DNA from: Paraglaciecola arctica
Lineage (GTDB): Bacteria; Pseudomonadota; Gammaproteobacteria; Enterobacterales; Alteromonadaceae
Assembly (NCBI RefSeq): GCF_018861065.1
Contig: NZ_JAHKQO010000007.1
Coordinates: 37,074-101,073, forward strand
Direction of reading: 5' to 3'
DNA: 64,000 nt
The position numbers were made by a program, and so were the translations under genes. Positions within the stretch are counted from its first letter, which is position 1. Each line of letters begins with the position of its first letter. Positions 47,655 through 59,600 of this stretch are shown piece by piece. The notes below the pieces were generated by a model, which worked only from the letters and a program-made list of their open reading frames with translations, was not told where the DNA came from and did not search any database.

Positions 47655-48494
47655 TTATGCTACACCTAACTCTTCTAAACGTTCTTTTAAGTAACTCTTG
47701 GCCGTGTACCTATCCGACAATACTACCTCTGGGTTGGGGTGCAAAAATAACGGCAAAGAAACGCGTGCCTTTGTTTGATCGCAGCCTTCAGGATTCACAA
47801 CTCTGTGAGTAGTAGATGGGAAATACCCTCCTGAAGCTTCTTGCAGCATATCGCCAATATTGACAATCAAATTGCCGAAATCACAAGGTACGTCAATCCA
47901 CGAATCCCCTGTTCCTTTTACTTGCAATCCAGGTTCGTTGGCAGAAGGTAGGATAGTCAGCAAATTTATGTCTTCATGAGCAGCAGCACGTATTGCATCC
48001 GGCTCCTCAGAACCATCTAGTGGTGGATAATGCAGAATTCGTAAAAGCGTTTGCTCACTATCTGTTACCATGCTCGAGAGTGACTGAGTGTATTTAGCCG
48101 ATACTTCTGCAGGAGAATATTTCTCTACCCATGACAATAACTCAGATGCCAATGTATTGGTGTCGCGGTAATAATCAGCCACCTCTTGTTTTAACGCCTC
48201 TGGACAACGACCCCAAGGATAAAAGTGAAAGTATTCTTTAATATCTTTCTTTTTGAATCCTTTTGCAGTTTCAGATATTTCAGTTGAAAAAAAGCCATCA
48301 TGGGTATCTTTATTAAATGCGTATTGGTTTTTCTCTTCACTATTAAAGAAAGCTTCCCAGCGCTTGTATATGCTAGTGACTCTGTCTTGGCTAATAGGGT
48401 GATTTTTCAATACGCCAAAGCCAGTTTGATGCAAAGATTCTACAAAAAGTTTATCTGCATTGGGCGCCTTATAATCGACTGCAACTAATTTCAT
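47655..48494 (-). CDS. 2-oxoglutarate/Fe(II) oxygenase, isopenicillin N synthase-like
   Basis: A 279-residue oxygenase of the IPNS/2OG-Fe(II) superfamily. The iron triad is His and Asp in AHEDINLLTIL (HxD) and the distal His in STTHRVVNP. The 2-oxoglutarate/substrate Arg is in ARVSLPLFLHP. An N-terminal DIOX_N region runs from residues 1-110. The substrate is unknown, and nothing supports beta-lactam synthesis here. It lies 27 bases after the nucleoside transporter on the same strand, hinting at a nucleoside-related role, but that is a guess. Confidence 0.85.
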   Translation of the reverse strand: MKLVAVDYKAPNADKLFVESLHQTGFGVLKNHPISQDRVTSIYKRWEAFFNSEEKNQYAFNKDTHDGFFSTEISETAKGFKKKDIKEYFHFYPWGRCPEALKQEVADYYRDTNTLASELLSWVEKYSPAEVSAKYTQSLSSMVTDSEQTLLRILHYPPLDGSEEPDAIRAAAHEDINLLTILPSANEPGLQVKGTGDSWIDVPCDFGNLIVNIGDMLQEASGGYFPSTTHRVVNPEGCDQTKARVSLPLFLHPNPEVVLSDRYTAKSYLKERLEELGVA

Positions 48495-48521
48495 AATTTT
48501 TCTCTCAAAATAAATATTTGT

Positions 48522-49730
48522 TTAAAGGCTAAGGTAAAACCCTGCCAAAGCGGCACTCATTAAATTAGCAAGTGTGGCTGCGAGTACCGTTTTTAAACCC
48601 AGTTGGGCAATTTCCTTACGTCTAGTTGGCGCCATTGCACCTATGCCACCCATCAATATGGCAATTGATGAAAAGTTTGCAAATCCACACAAAGAAAAAA
48701 TAACGATGGCTTGAGTAATAGGAGAAAGCTCAGCCTGATATTTAAGGAAATCTAGATAAGCGACAAATTCATTCACCACCATTTTTTGTCCAATAAAACT
48801 TCCCGCGATATTTGCTTCATCCCATGGCACACCTAATGTCCAAGCTATGGGTTGGAAAAGATAACCCAAAATTACCTGAAAACTTAAATCTTTCGAACCA
48901 AATAGCCCTCCGCCCCAGCCTATTAATCCGTTAAGTAAAGCGATTAAACCGATAAACGCTAGCAACATTGCGCCCACGTTTAAGGCCAAATGCAAACCAC
49001 TTGCTGCGCCACTAGCTGCAGCGTCAAATACATTAGCGTATTCGTTATCTTGCTCTTCTTTAGCCGTTAACTCATCTTTCACTTTTTCTGTTTCTGGAAT
49101 AATAATTTTTGCCATTAATAAACCGCCGGGTGCAGCCATAAAACTAGCGGCGAGTAAATACTTAATTTCTACACCCATACCTGCATACCCAGCCATGACT
49201 GACCCTGCAATAGAGGCTAATCCACCTACCATCACAGCAAAAAGCTCTGAGCGGGTTAAGTTGGGAATATAGGGTCTAATGACTAATGGCGCTTCGGTTT
49301 GACCAACAAAAATATTCGCCGCTGCAGACATGGACTCGGGGCGACTGGTTTTTAAGAAAAACTGTAAAAAGCCACCTATTACTCGAATAATCACATTCAT
49401 AATTTTTAGGTGGTATAAAACAGTGATTAATGACGAGAAAAATACTATGACTGGCAATACGTTAAAGGCAAAAATGAATCCCATCGACTTATTACCCAAG
49501 GGTCCAAAAATGAAATTAATACCGTCTTGGCTATAACTAATTATGTTTTCTACATAGCCAGTTAAAGCCAGTAAAAACTGTATTCCCGGAGGGAAGTACA
49601 ACACTAAGGCTCCCACCCCAGCTTGGATCGCAAAGGCTCCGCCAACGGTCCGCCAATTAATTGCTTTTTTATGAGCTGAAAACATAAAGGCAATCAGCAG
49701 CATTAAAGCAACGCCAATAAGACTAACCAT
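48522..49730 (-). CDS. Concentrative nucleoside transporter (NupC/CNT family)
   Basis: A 402-residue inner-membrane symporter with about 8-10 hydrophobic helices. CNT marks are [38 protein letters not shown] and the later [13 protein letters not shown] and [15 protein letters not shown]. Sodium or proton coupling is not decided. The N-terminal helix is uncleaved. It lies 47 bases after udk, which phosphorylates imported uridine and cytidine, so the two form a salvage unit. Confidence 0.92.
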   Translation of the reverse strand: MVSLIGVALMLLIAFMFSAHKKAINWRTVGGAFAIQAGVGALVLYFPPGIQFLLALTGYVENIISYSQDGINFIFGPLGNKSMGFIFAFNVLPVIVFFSSLITVLYHLKIMNVIIRVIGGFLQFFLKTSRPESMSAAANIFVGQTEAPLVIRPYIPNLTRSELFAVMVGGLASIAGSVMAGYAGMGVEIKYLLAASFMAAPGGLLMAKIIIPETEKVKDELTAKEEQDNEYANVFDAAASGAASGLHLALNVGAMLLAFIGLIALLNGLIGWGGGLFGSKDLSFQVILGYLFQPIAWTLGVPWDEANIAGSFIGQKMVVNEFVAYLDFLKYQAELSPITQAIVIFSLCGFANFSSIAILMGGIGAMAPTRRKEIAQLGLKTVLAATLANLMSAALAGFYLSL

Positions 49731-49777
49731 ACTTTTTCCTTCTTTTTATTATTATTCGAGCAGCGTAAAACCGACAG

Positions 49778-50401
49778 TTATAGCAAGCTCTGTTGAATAT
49801 GAGATTTAATGACATCTAACGCAATTCGATTTTTTCCGCCTTGGGTAACAATGACGTCTGCGGTGAATCGACTCGGTGCGATAAATTGATGATACATAGG
49901 TTTTACCGTTGTTTGGTATTGGTTGGCTACCGATTCAAAGGTTCTTCCTCGCTCTGCAATATCCCTTTTCATTCTTCGTAATAAACAAATATCTAAAGGG
50001 GTATCAACAAATATTTTGATATCAAACAAAGGCTGCAATGCGTCATTTGCTAAAAGCATGATGCCTTCGATGATAATCACAGGCGCTGAATTGAGTGTCT
50101 CAGTTTCTGCAAGGCGTGTGTGTGTCTTGTAGCAGTAATGGGGATATTCAATTGATTGCCAATTTTTTAACGCTTGTAGATGTTTTACTAATAACTCGTG
50201 CTCGAAGGCTTTGGGGTGATCGTAATTATTTTTTTCACGGTCAGTCATGGGCAAATGATCTTGAGAACGATAGTAATGATCTTCACGTAGAATTTGTACT
50301 GTTTTACCTTCTTCCGAAAATTCTTTCAATAAATTCTCAGTAAACAAGGACTTACCAGAACCAGATGCGCCTGAAATGGCAATAACTAAAGGGGTAGACA
50401 T
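49778..50401 (-). CDS. udk: Uridine kinase
   Basis: Udk phosphorylates uridine and cytidine to UMP and CMP. The 207-residue protein matches E. coli (213). The Walker A loop is GASGSGKSLF, and other motifs are YDHPKAFEHELL, IIEGIMLL, FVDTPLDICLLRRMKRD and the C-terminal TQGGKNRIALDV. The ATG at 50401 gives the family-typical N-terminus; a GTG five codons upstream is possible. It heads the udk-transporter-oxygenase run and is divergent from the TonB receptor. Confidence 0.94.
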   Translation of the reverse strand: MSTPLVIAISGASGSGKSLFTENLLKEFSEEGKTVQILREDHYYRSQDHLPMTDREKNNYDHPKAFEHELLVKHLQALKNWQSIEYPHYCYKTHTRLAETETLNSAPVIIIEGIMLLANDALQPLFDIKIFVDTPLDICLLRRMKRDIAERGRTFESVANQYQTTVKPMYHQFIAPSRFTADVIVTQGGKNRIALDVIKSHIQQSLL

Positions 50402-50758
50402 ATCAAACAGCTTCACAAAGAAATTAATTGGTACGAAAGATACCAGCGAACTTGATAAAAGTCAGTTCACAATGTACATTTTTATACTTGACCCGTTGGT
50501 CAGGTTTGTAAGTTTAATGTTAAAGTATGTTGCGAACTTGTGTTGTTTGACGGAGATATGTGACAGTTTTATAAAATTATACCAATACTGTCACAGCTGT
50601 AATAAAAGTGTCATAATCATTCTGTTAAACTTAGAGTTAACGTAATGAGAAATCGGTTTAAATCGATCGACCAAGCCATCAGCATTGACTCATGGCATTC
50701 AGTACAGATAACTGTTCGGACTAACTGTTCAGAACGCATAAAACTTAGGAAACACATA
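50402..50758. promoter_or_regulatory. 357-base divergent regulatory region between udk and the TonB receptor
   Basis: The gap holds a Pho-box-like site (50597-50614) and a perfect inverted repeat TGTGACAG (50559-50566)/CTGTCACA (50588-50595). A 14-base palindrome TGACCCGTTGGTCA (50489-50502) lies nearer udk. I see no reading frame of weight in it on either strand. Confidence 0.75.
50597..50614 (+). promoter_or_regulatory. Pho-box-like site upstream of the TonB receptor
   Basis: CTGTAATAAAAGTGTCAT matches the E. coli PhoB consensus CTGTCATAWAWCTGTCAY at 16 of 18 positions: CTGTAAT, an AAAA spacer, GTGTCAT. The second repeat could lie near a -35 region, with a possible -10-like TTAAACT about 10 bases downstream. 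The inverted-repeat half-site CTGTCAC lies immediately upstream. A phosphate-controlled promoter for the receptor and EEP genes is a reasonable inference. Confidence 0.6.
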
Positions 50759-53700
50759 ATGTTTAAAAAAATAAAACTCAATCGCATCGCGATGGCAGTG
50801 ACATTGGCCGTAGGCATGTCAGGAGCTGCGATGGCACAAGAAACGTCATCAGGTATTTCAGGTAAAATAACAGGCCCACAAGGTAACGCTGCGGCCGGAA
50901 CAGTTATTACTATTACACACGTCCCTTCAGGAACCGTTAAAACCACAGTGGTTAACGATTCTGGCCAGTTTTCGGCTAAGGGTCTACGTGTTGGCGGTCC
51001 TTATACAGTAAAAGTTGATTCTAATCAGTTTCAAGATCGAACCGTAGAAGACGTATTCTTAAACTTAGGTGAAGCCTTTGACCTAAGTCTCGCCCTTGAA
51101 AATGATCAAAATATGGAAAGCATTGTAGTGACTGCTTCTGCAGTCAGTACTTCAGCATTCGGTGGAACGGGCCCTTCAGCTAACTTTAACTTAGCCGATT
51201 TAGAAAATGCTCCAGCAATCAATCGTGATATTAACGATGTTATCCGCGCCGATCCTCGTATCTATATCGATGAAAGTTTTAATGATGCGGTTCAATGTGC
51301 CGGTGCAAGCCCTCGTTACAATAGCTTAACACTTGACGGTGTGCGCATGAACGATAACTTCGGCTTGAACAGCAATGGTTATCCAACCGAACGTATGCCA
51401 TTCTCTTTTGATGCTATCGAGCAAGTTGCTGTTGAGTTAGCGCCTTTTGATGTTCAATACGGTGGATTCACCGCTTGTAATATTAATGCTGTTACCAAGT
51501 CAGGTACTAACGAAATTCACGGCAGTGCTTTTTACGACTTTACTAGCGACTCTTTTAAAGGTGATTCGGTAGAAGGCGAAGAGCAAGATAACGGTAACTA
51601 CACCGAAAAACGTTATGGTGTAAACGTTGGTTTCCCTCTAATTAAAGATACGCTTTTCTTCTTTGGTTCATATGAAAAAGTAGAAGGTGTTCAGTTGTTT
51701 GGATACGACGCATTAGGTCGTATCACGCAAGATGAAGTCGATCAAGTAACTGAAATCGCGCAGCGTGTTTATAATTACGATGTGGGCGGTTTACCTGGTA
51801 GTGCACCAATCGAAGATGAAAAAATCTTAGTTAAATTAGATTGGAACATCAATGACCAACACCGTGCATCACTTATGTACAACTGGAATGATGGTTTTAG
51901 TCTAAGTCAATCAGACACGGGTTCAAGCCGTTTATCTTTGTCTAATCATTTCTACGAGCGTGGAGCAGAGTTAACCAATACTGTTGTTTCTATTTATTCA
52001 GATTGGACAGACAATTTCAGTACAGAATTACGTATTGGCCAATCCGAACTACTTAATCGCCAGAATTCACTAGATGCAGCCTCAGGATTTGCCGAAGCGC
52101 AAATTAACACTGACGGTGGCACAATTTACATTGGTCCAGATGATTCTCGTCAATCTAACCAACTAAATTATGATACAGATACATTCAAATTAGCAGCGAC
52201 TTACTATTTAGATGATCACAAAATCACTGGTGGTATCGAATACGAAAAATTAGACGTATTTAACTTGTTTATGCAGCATACAGTGGGTGAGTATCGTTTT
52301 AACTCTATCGCTGATTTTGAAGCGGGTGCGGTTGACCGTATCTACTACAATAACTCTGCGGGTACGAATAACCCAGCTGACGCTGGCGCAACATTTGCTA
52401 ACACTACTACTACTATTTATGTTCAGGACGACTTTGATCTGACTGATGATATCCAGTTAATGGTAGGTTTACGTTATGATAAATACAGCACCGACGACAC
52501 ACCAACCTTGAACGTTAACTTCCAAGAGCGTTATGGTTTTGCAAATACTGGTACTGTTGACGGACTATCTTTGGTTCAGCCTCGAGTTGGTTTCAACTGG
52601 TCTGTTGCTGAAAACCTTGAAATTCGTGGTGGTGTAGGCCGTTACTCTGGTGGTAACCCTAACGTTTGGATTTCTAACGCTTACTCGAATGATGGTGTAA
52701 CTAACATTGGTGTTCGTGAAGGGGAAATTGAAAACTTTGATACTTTGTTCACTACTCAGTTAACTGGTGAAGGTCGTCCAATCTATGACATACCACAAGC
52801 CATGTACGACGCGGTAGCCAACACCTCTATCACATCAGGTGACGGTGGCGTTAATGCGACTGATCCTGACTTCAAAATGCCTCATGAGTGGAAGTATGCC
52901 GTAGGTGGTACTTATATTACCGATAATGACTACGTAATTTCTGCTGACCTAATGTACACCAAGAAAAAAGACTCTCCTATCGTTCAAGATTTGGCATTGT
53001 CTGATGTTGGTGTAGACGCACCAGACGGTCGTCCTATTCTTGCATCAAATGGTCGCTTTGACGGTTACGACTTGATGTTAACTAACGTTAAAGGCTCAGA
53101 TGGCGACTCTAAAGTACTTTCTTTAGCTGTTAGCAAAGAATATGACTCTGGTCTAGATGCATCATTAGCTTATGCATTTACACGTTCTACTGATGTTAGC
53201 CCAATGACTAGCTCAACTGCTGGCTCTAACTATGGTAACGTCGCCACTTCTAACGTGACCAACCCAGGTGTATTCACTTCTGACTATGAAACTCGTCACC
53301 GTTTCACAATGAACTTGAGCTATAAGCACGAGTTTATTGATGGCCATGACACCCGTTTTAGTCTGTTTGGTACTGCAAACGAAGGTAAGCCAATTTCTTA
53401 TACCTTCTCAAACTCTTCAAGCATGTTCCCTGATTCAAACGACTACAGAAACTTGATATACGTACCTGAAGAGAATGATGCAAATGTTGTTTATGCAGAT
53501 GGTTTTGACCTTGAAGGTTTCAACAAGTTGATCGACGAAGAAGGTTTAACTCGTGGTGCTATCATGGATCGTAACTCTACTTCTGCTGATTGGTGGATTA
53601 AGTTTGATGTTCGAGTTGAGCAAGAGCTTCCTTCGTTCTTTGAAGGCCATAAAGCCAGTGCGTTCTTTGTTATCGAAAACTTGGGTAACATGTTGAACGA

Positions 53701-53869
53701 TGATTGGGGTGTATTCCGTCAAGGTTCATTCGTTGGCGATGACGTAATTACAGCATCAATCAACGACCAAAACCAATATGTATATGAAGCTTATAATGCT
53801 TCTGAGCAAGGTGTAAACCGTGGCGCATCGCTATGGGAAGTGCGTTTTGGTGTTAAATATAAGTTCTAA
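50759..53869 (+). CDS. TonB-dependent receptor with carboxypeptidase-regulatory domain (Oar-like)
   Basis: A 1036-residue outer-membrane receptor. The signal peptide (MFKKIKLNRIAMAVTLAVG...AMA, about 1-26) starts at the ATG at 50759, which has TTAGGA upstream; the frame extends 38 residues further back without one. Then come a carboxypeptidase-regulatory-like domain (about 32-110), a plug (about 125-290) with two Cys (VQCAGASPRYN and FTACNINAV, possibly a disulfide), and a long beta-barrel ending in VRFGVKYKF with terminal Phe. No TonB box is obvious. It is energised by TonB/ExbBD encoded elsewhere. A strong terminator follows and a Pho-box-like site precedes it. Confidence 0.92.
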   Translation: MFKKIKLNRIAMAVTLAVGMSGAAMAQETSSGISGKITGPQGNAAAGTVITITHVPSGTVKTTVVNDSGQFSAKGLRVGGPYTVKVDSNQFQDRTVEDVFLNLGEAFDLSLALENDQNMESIVVTASAVSTSAFGGTGPSANFNLADLENAPAINRDINDVIRADPRIYIDESFNDAVQCAGASPRYNSLTLDGVRMNDNFGLNSNGYPTERMPFSFDAIEQVAVELAPFDVQYGGFTACNINAVTKSGTNEIHGSAFYDFTSDSFKGDSVEGEEQDNGNYTEKRYGVNVGFPLIKDTLFFFGSYEKVEGVQLFGYDALGRITQDEVDQVTEIAQRVYNYDVGGLPGSAPIEDEKILVKLDWNINDQHRASLMYNWNDGFSLSQSDTGSSRLSLSNHFYERGAELTNTVVSIYSDWTDNFSTELRIGQSELLNRQNSLDAASGFAEAQINTDGGTIYIGPDDSRQSNQLNYDTDTFKLAATYYLDDHKITGGIEYEKLDVFNLFMQHTVGEYRFNSIADFEAGAVDRIYYNNSAGTNNPADAGATFANTTTTIYVQDDFDLTDDIQLMVGLRYDKYSTDDTPTLNVNFQERYGFANTGTVDGLSLVQPRVGFNWSVAENLEIRGGVGRYSGGNPNVWISNAYSNDGVTNIGVREGEIENFDTLFTTQLTGEGRPIYDIPQAMYDAVANTSITSGDGGVNATDPDFKMPHEWKYAVGGTYITDNDYVISADLMYTKKKDSPIVQDLALSDVGVDAPDGRPILASNGRFDGYDLMLTNVKGSDGDSKVLSLAVSKEYDSGLDASLAYAFTRSTDVSPMTSSTAGSNYGNVATSNVTNPGVFTSDYETRHRFTMNLSYKHEFIDGHDTRFSLFGTANEGKPISYTFSNSSSMFPDSNDYRNLIYVPEENDANVVYADGFDLEGFNKLIDEEGLTRGAIMDRNSTSADWWIKFDVRVEQELPSFFEGHKASAFFVIENLGNMLNDDWGVFRQGSFVGDDVITASINDQNQYVYEAYNASEQGVNRGASLWEVRFGVKYKF

Positions 53870-53890
53870 GCTGTAACTTAGACACTCTAA

Positions 53891-53918
53891 AAGCCGACTA
53901 CTTGTAGTCGGCTTTTTT
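53891..53918 (+). terminator. Rho-independent terminator after the TonB receptor
   Basis: AAGCCGACTA (53891-53900) and TAGTCGGCTT (53905-53914) form a perfect 10-base stem with a CTTG loop and a T run (TTTTTT from 53913). It separates the receptor from the EEP gene 29 bases on, so read-through would be needed for co-transcription. Confidence 0.93.
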
Positions 53919-53946
53919 ATTGGTACTCCTCACAAATGGTTTAACT

Positions 53947-55113
53947 ATGTTTAAAATATTGATGGTTTTCTTAATGGTGTTCAGCATGACCTCTAATAGT
54001 CAAAGTATTCGAGTTGCGACTTTTAATGTCAGTATGGACGGCACTAATTATGTCGAGCAAGGGCAGGTGCCCATTGGTAATGAACTGTCTAAAAATTTGC
54101 TGAGTGGTGAGCACAAGCAAATTAAAAATATAGCGGAAATTATCCAACGAGTTAGGCCTGATATCATTTTATTGAATGAATTTGATTATTCTAACAACGC
54201 GATGTCTGACGTTGAGCATTTCCTAAATCTGTATCTTAAGATGCCTCAAAACCATAAGGATCCAATTGACTATCCCTATTTTTACAGTGCTGCTGTCAAT
54301 ACAGGTGTGAACTCTGGAATGGATTTAGATAAAGATAGCATTGCTTCTGGAACCCAAGGAGATGCTTTTGGATTTGGCTTTTACCCTGGTCAATATGGCA
54401 TGTTAGTTCTTAGCAAGTACCCCATTGAACAACACAAAATCCGAACCTTTCAACATTTCCTTTGGAAAGATATGCCCAATAGTCTATTGCCTACGATTGA
54501 AGAAACAAATGGTGAGCCTTACTATAGTCATGCCGCTCAGCAAATTTTACGTTTGTCTTCTAAGTCGCATTGGGATATCCCAATTAAGTTTGGAGAGGAT
54601 ATTATTCATTTGTTAGCCAGTCATCCGACGCCTCCAGTGTTTGACGGACCTGAAAATCGCAATGGCAAACGAAATCATGACGAAATTCGCTTCTGGAATG
54701 ATTATCTATCGGGTAATCAACGCTCGGCTTACATTTACGATGACCAAGGAAACTCAGGTGGGTTTCAAGGAGAGCACTTTATTATTGCTGGTGATTTAAA
54801 TGCTTCTCCAGATGAAGGGGATGGATTAAAAGACGGGATCAGAGGGCTACTTACTCACCCATTGGTGAACAATGCTGTTGTGCCTACAAGTGAAGCGGCA
54901 AGTATGCATAGCCCCAACAATGAATTTGCCGCACAGCATACTGCTGAATGGGCTATGCGCGCTGATTATGTGTTGCCTTCTACTTCACTTGAAACTAATG
55001 GGAGAGGGGTTTTTTGGCCGAAAAAGGACGATCCGCTATACCGTTTAATTAAAGGTCGTGAAAGTTCTTCTGATCATCGCTTGGTGTGGGTTGATATTGT
55101 GGCCAAGGATTAA
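53947..55113 (+). CDS. Secreted endonuclease/exonuclease/phosphatase (EEP) family protein
   Basis: A 388-residue exported phosphodiesterase-fold protein. The signal peptide is MFKILMVFLMVFSMTSNS. EEP active-site motifs are VATFNVSMDGTN (Asn), LLNEFDYSNN (Glu), AGDLNASPDEGDG (Asp/Asn) and SSDHRLVWVDI (final Asp-His). Substrate may be a nucleic acid, phospholipid or other phosphoester. The ATG at 53947 is chosen over a TTG at 53920 that lies at the terminator T run. Its place after a receptor with a Pho-box-like site suggests phosphorus scavenging, but the intervening terminator means it may have its own promoter. Confidence 0.87.
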   Translation: MFKILMVFLMVFSMTSNSQSIRVATFNVSMDGTNYVEQGQVPIGNELSKNLLSGEHKQIKNIAEIIQRVRPDIILLNEFDYSNNAMSDVEHFLNLYLKMPQNHKDPIDYPYFYSAAVNTGVNSGMDLDKDSIASGTQGDAFGFGFYPGQYGMLVLSKYPIEQHKIRTFQHFLWKDMPNSLLPTIEETNGEPYYSHAAQQILRLSSKSHWDIPIKFGEDIIHLLASHPTPPVFDGPENRNGKRNHDEIRFWNDYLSGNQRSAYIYDDQGNSGGFQGEHFIIAGDLNASPDEGDGLKDGIRGLLTHPLVNNAVVPTSEAASMHSPNNEFAAQHTAEWAMRADYVLPSTSLETNGRGVFWPKKDDPLYRLIKGRESSSDHRLVWVDIVAKD

Positions 55114-55138
55114 GGGGATTCCTTCATCTCTAAAATCA

Positions 55139-55164
55139 AAAAAGGGGCGTATAAGCCCCTTTTT
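55139..55164. terminator. Bidirectional terminator between the EEP gene and gltD
   Basis: AAAAAGGGGC (55139-55148) and GCCCCTTTTT (55155-55164) form a perfect 10-base stem with a GTATAA loop. It serves both convergent transcripts. Confidence 0.93.
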
Positions 55165-55190
55165 ATGGTCAGTTGTTTGCTACGGATAGC

Positions 55191-56615
<1,425 letters not shown>

Positions 56616-59600
56616 TTATTGCACTTGAACACGTAATTCGGCTGTAGACCGACTTATGTGACCGAGTAAATTTTTAACGTCACTGGTTTTAGGTTTAACC
56701 AGTCTGAACTTCGGCAAATACTCAGCAAAGTTGCTTAAGATATCATGAGCATGCTCACTGCCGGTTTCTTCGTAATGTTGGTTAATTAGGCCACGGAGAT
56801 GTTCCATTAAAATAGCTTTGTCTTCTATAGACATAAGTTCAACTAACTCACCATTCACGCGCTGCTCAATATCATCCTGTTCGTCTAATATGTATGCAAA
56901 GCCACCAGTCATACCTGCACCAAAGTTAACACCTGTGCGTCCAAGCACTGCCACTATACCGCCAGTCATGTATTCACAGCCGTTGTCACCTATGCCTTCT
57001 ACTACAGCGATGGCACCTGAGTTACGCACTGCAAATCGCTCACCTGCTATGCCCGCGGCAAACAATTTACCACCTGTTGCTCCGTATAAGCAGGTATTAC
57101 CAGCAATGACACTTTCATTTGACTTGAAGCTAACACCTCTTGGTGGGTGAATCACTAGCTTACCGTCGGTCATGCCTTTACCTACGTAATCGTTGGCGTC
57201 GCCGATTAGGGTCATTTCTAAACCGCCAGCATTCCAAACACCAAAACTTTGTCCGGCTGTACCGGTGAAATTCAGTTTAATTGGGTGTTCGTCCATACCT
57301 TTGTTACCGTGATGCTGAGCAATCAAGCCGGAAATAATAGCGCCGACAGAACGGTCAGTGTTGCGGATCGGATAATGGAAAACACCGCCACTTTTGTTTT
57401 TCACAGTATTGGTCAATTCTGCTAGCAACAACTGGTTTAAATCACCTTTGTCAGCCGGTGCATTCGCTTCTTCACTGCAGAAGAGTTTCGTATGGTCGCC
57501 TGCTTCTGGCTTAGCTAGGATAGGGCTGAGATCTAATTTGTTTTGTTTAGACGAAATACCGTTTAGGACGTTTAATAAATCAGTGCGTCCAATCAGGTCA
57601 TCTAGTTTGCGAACCCCCATTGAGGCCATAATTTCACGTACTTCCTGAGCAATAAACTTAAAGTAGTTCATCACCATATCAGGTAAACCAATGAAATAAT
57701 TATCACGTAAATTTTCGTCTTGTGTAGCAATACCTGTCGCACAATTATTGAGGTGACAAATACGTAAGTATTTACAACCTAACGCTACCATTGGGCCGGT
57801 ACCAAAACCAAAGCTTTCAGCACCCAGAATTGCAGCTTTGATAACATCAAGGCCAGTTTTTAAGCCACCGTCGGTTTGTACTCTTACTTTATGGCGCAAC
57901 CCATTACTCACTAGCGCTTGCTGAGTTTCAGCCAGACCTAATTCCCACGGGCTGCCGGCATATTTAACTGAAGTTAATGGGCTGGCACCTGTGCCCCCGT
58001 CATAACCAGAAATGGTAATTAGGTCAGCGTAAGCTTTTGCCACACCACAGGCTATGGTACCGACTCCAGGTTCTGATACTAATTTTACAGAAATAAGTGC
58101 CGCTGGATTAACTTGTTTTAAGTCAAAAATAAGCTGCGCTAGATCTTCAATTGAATAAATATCATGATGAGGTGGTGGTGATATTAAGGTTACGCCTGGC
58201 ACCGAATGGCGTAATTCAGCAATATATGCATTAACTTTGTCACCAGGCAATTGCCCGCCTTCTCCTGGTTTCGCACCCTGAGCAACTTTTATTTGCAGAA
58301 TTTTGGCGTTCACTAAATAATGTGGTGTCACACCAAAACGACCAGACGCAATCTGTTTGATATTGGAATTTCGCTCGTTGCCAAAACGTTTAGGATCTTC
58401 GCCACCTTCACCTGAATTAGAATTACCACCTAAGCGGTTCATCGCGATTGCTAAGGCTTCATGGGCTTCAGGGCTCAAGGCTCCAATTGACATGGCTGCG
58501 GTATCGAAACGTGGGAATAGGTTTTCAGCCGGTTCAACTTCATCTATTGAAATGGCCTCGGCTGTTGGAGCCAAAGCCAATAAATCTCGTAAACAGGCAA
58601 TAGGTCGTTCATTCACCAAGGCGCTAAATTTTTGATAATCTTGATAATTACCGCTCACTACGGCTTTTTGTAGTGATGTAACAACGTCAGGATTGTAAGA
58701 ATGATACTCACCACCGTGTACGTATTTTAATAGTCCGCCATGAGCCAGGTTTTTACGTTTTAACCAAGCAACACGGTTTAAATTAATTTGGTCTTGCTGG
58801 AAATCTTCAAAATCAGCACCTTGAATACGACTCGGTACACCCTTAAAACAGGTTTCCATTACCGAATTGTTGATGCCTATGGCTTCAAATAATTTTGAAC
58901 TACGGTAACTGGCAATAGTGGAAATACCCATTTTTGACATGATTTTATACAGACCTTTATTAATACCTTTACGGTAATTAATAACGGCTTGCATGGGTGT
59001 CATATCCAAATTACCAGATTCACACATTTGCTCAATAATTTCATAGGCAAGGAAGGGATAAATAGCAGTGGCACCAAGACCAAGCAATACTGCGTAGTGA
59101 TGAGGATCTCTAACTGAGGCCGTCTCTACTACTATATTGGCATCACATCGTAACCCTTTGTCGACTAAGCGTTTTTGCACCGCACCTACTGCCATCGCTG
59201 CAGGAATTGGGATCCTTGATGCTTTAATAGCGCGGTCCGACAAAATAACAAATGCGGCACGTTTATGAGAGACCAAGTGTTCTACTTCATTACAGATGCG
59301 ATTAATGGCGGTTTTAAGGCCTTCATCTGGTGGGTAGTTAAGGTCGACAAACTCAGCATAATAATGTTCAGGATCGTAATTACGTAATTGTTTTAGATCT
59401 GTATATACCATTATTGGTGAGTCAAACAATACACGGTCGGCATAGCCCGATGTTTCAGTGAACACCGATTTTTCACGGCCAATACAAGTCGCCAATGACA
59501 TCACGTGGTTTTCGCGCAAGGGGTCAATGGGAGGATTGGTTACTTGCGCAAATTGCTGCCTGAAATAGTCATAAACAGTTCTATTTTTTCCTGAAAGCAC

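Noticed and set aside
47655..48494. A beta-lactam biosynthesis enzyme (isopenicillin N synthase).
   Set aside because: Only the superfamily fold matches. No ACV synthetase or other antibiotic gene is near, and the neighbours are nucleoside genes.
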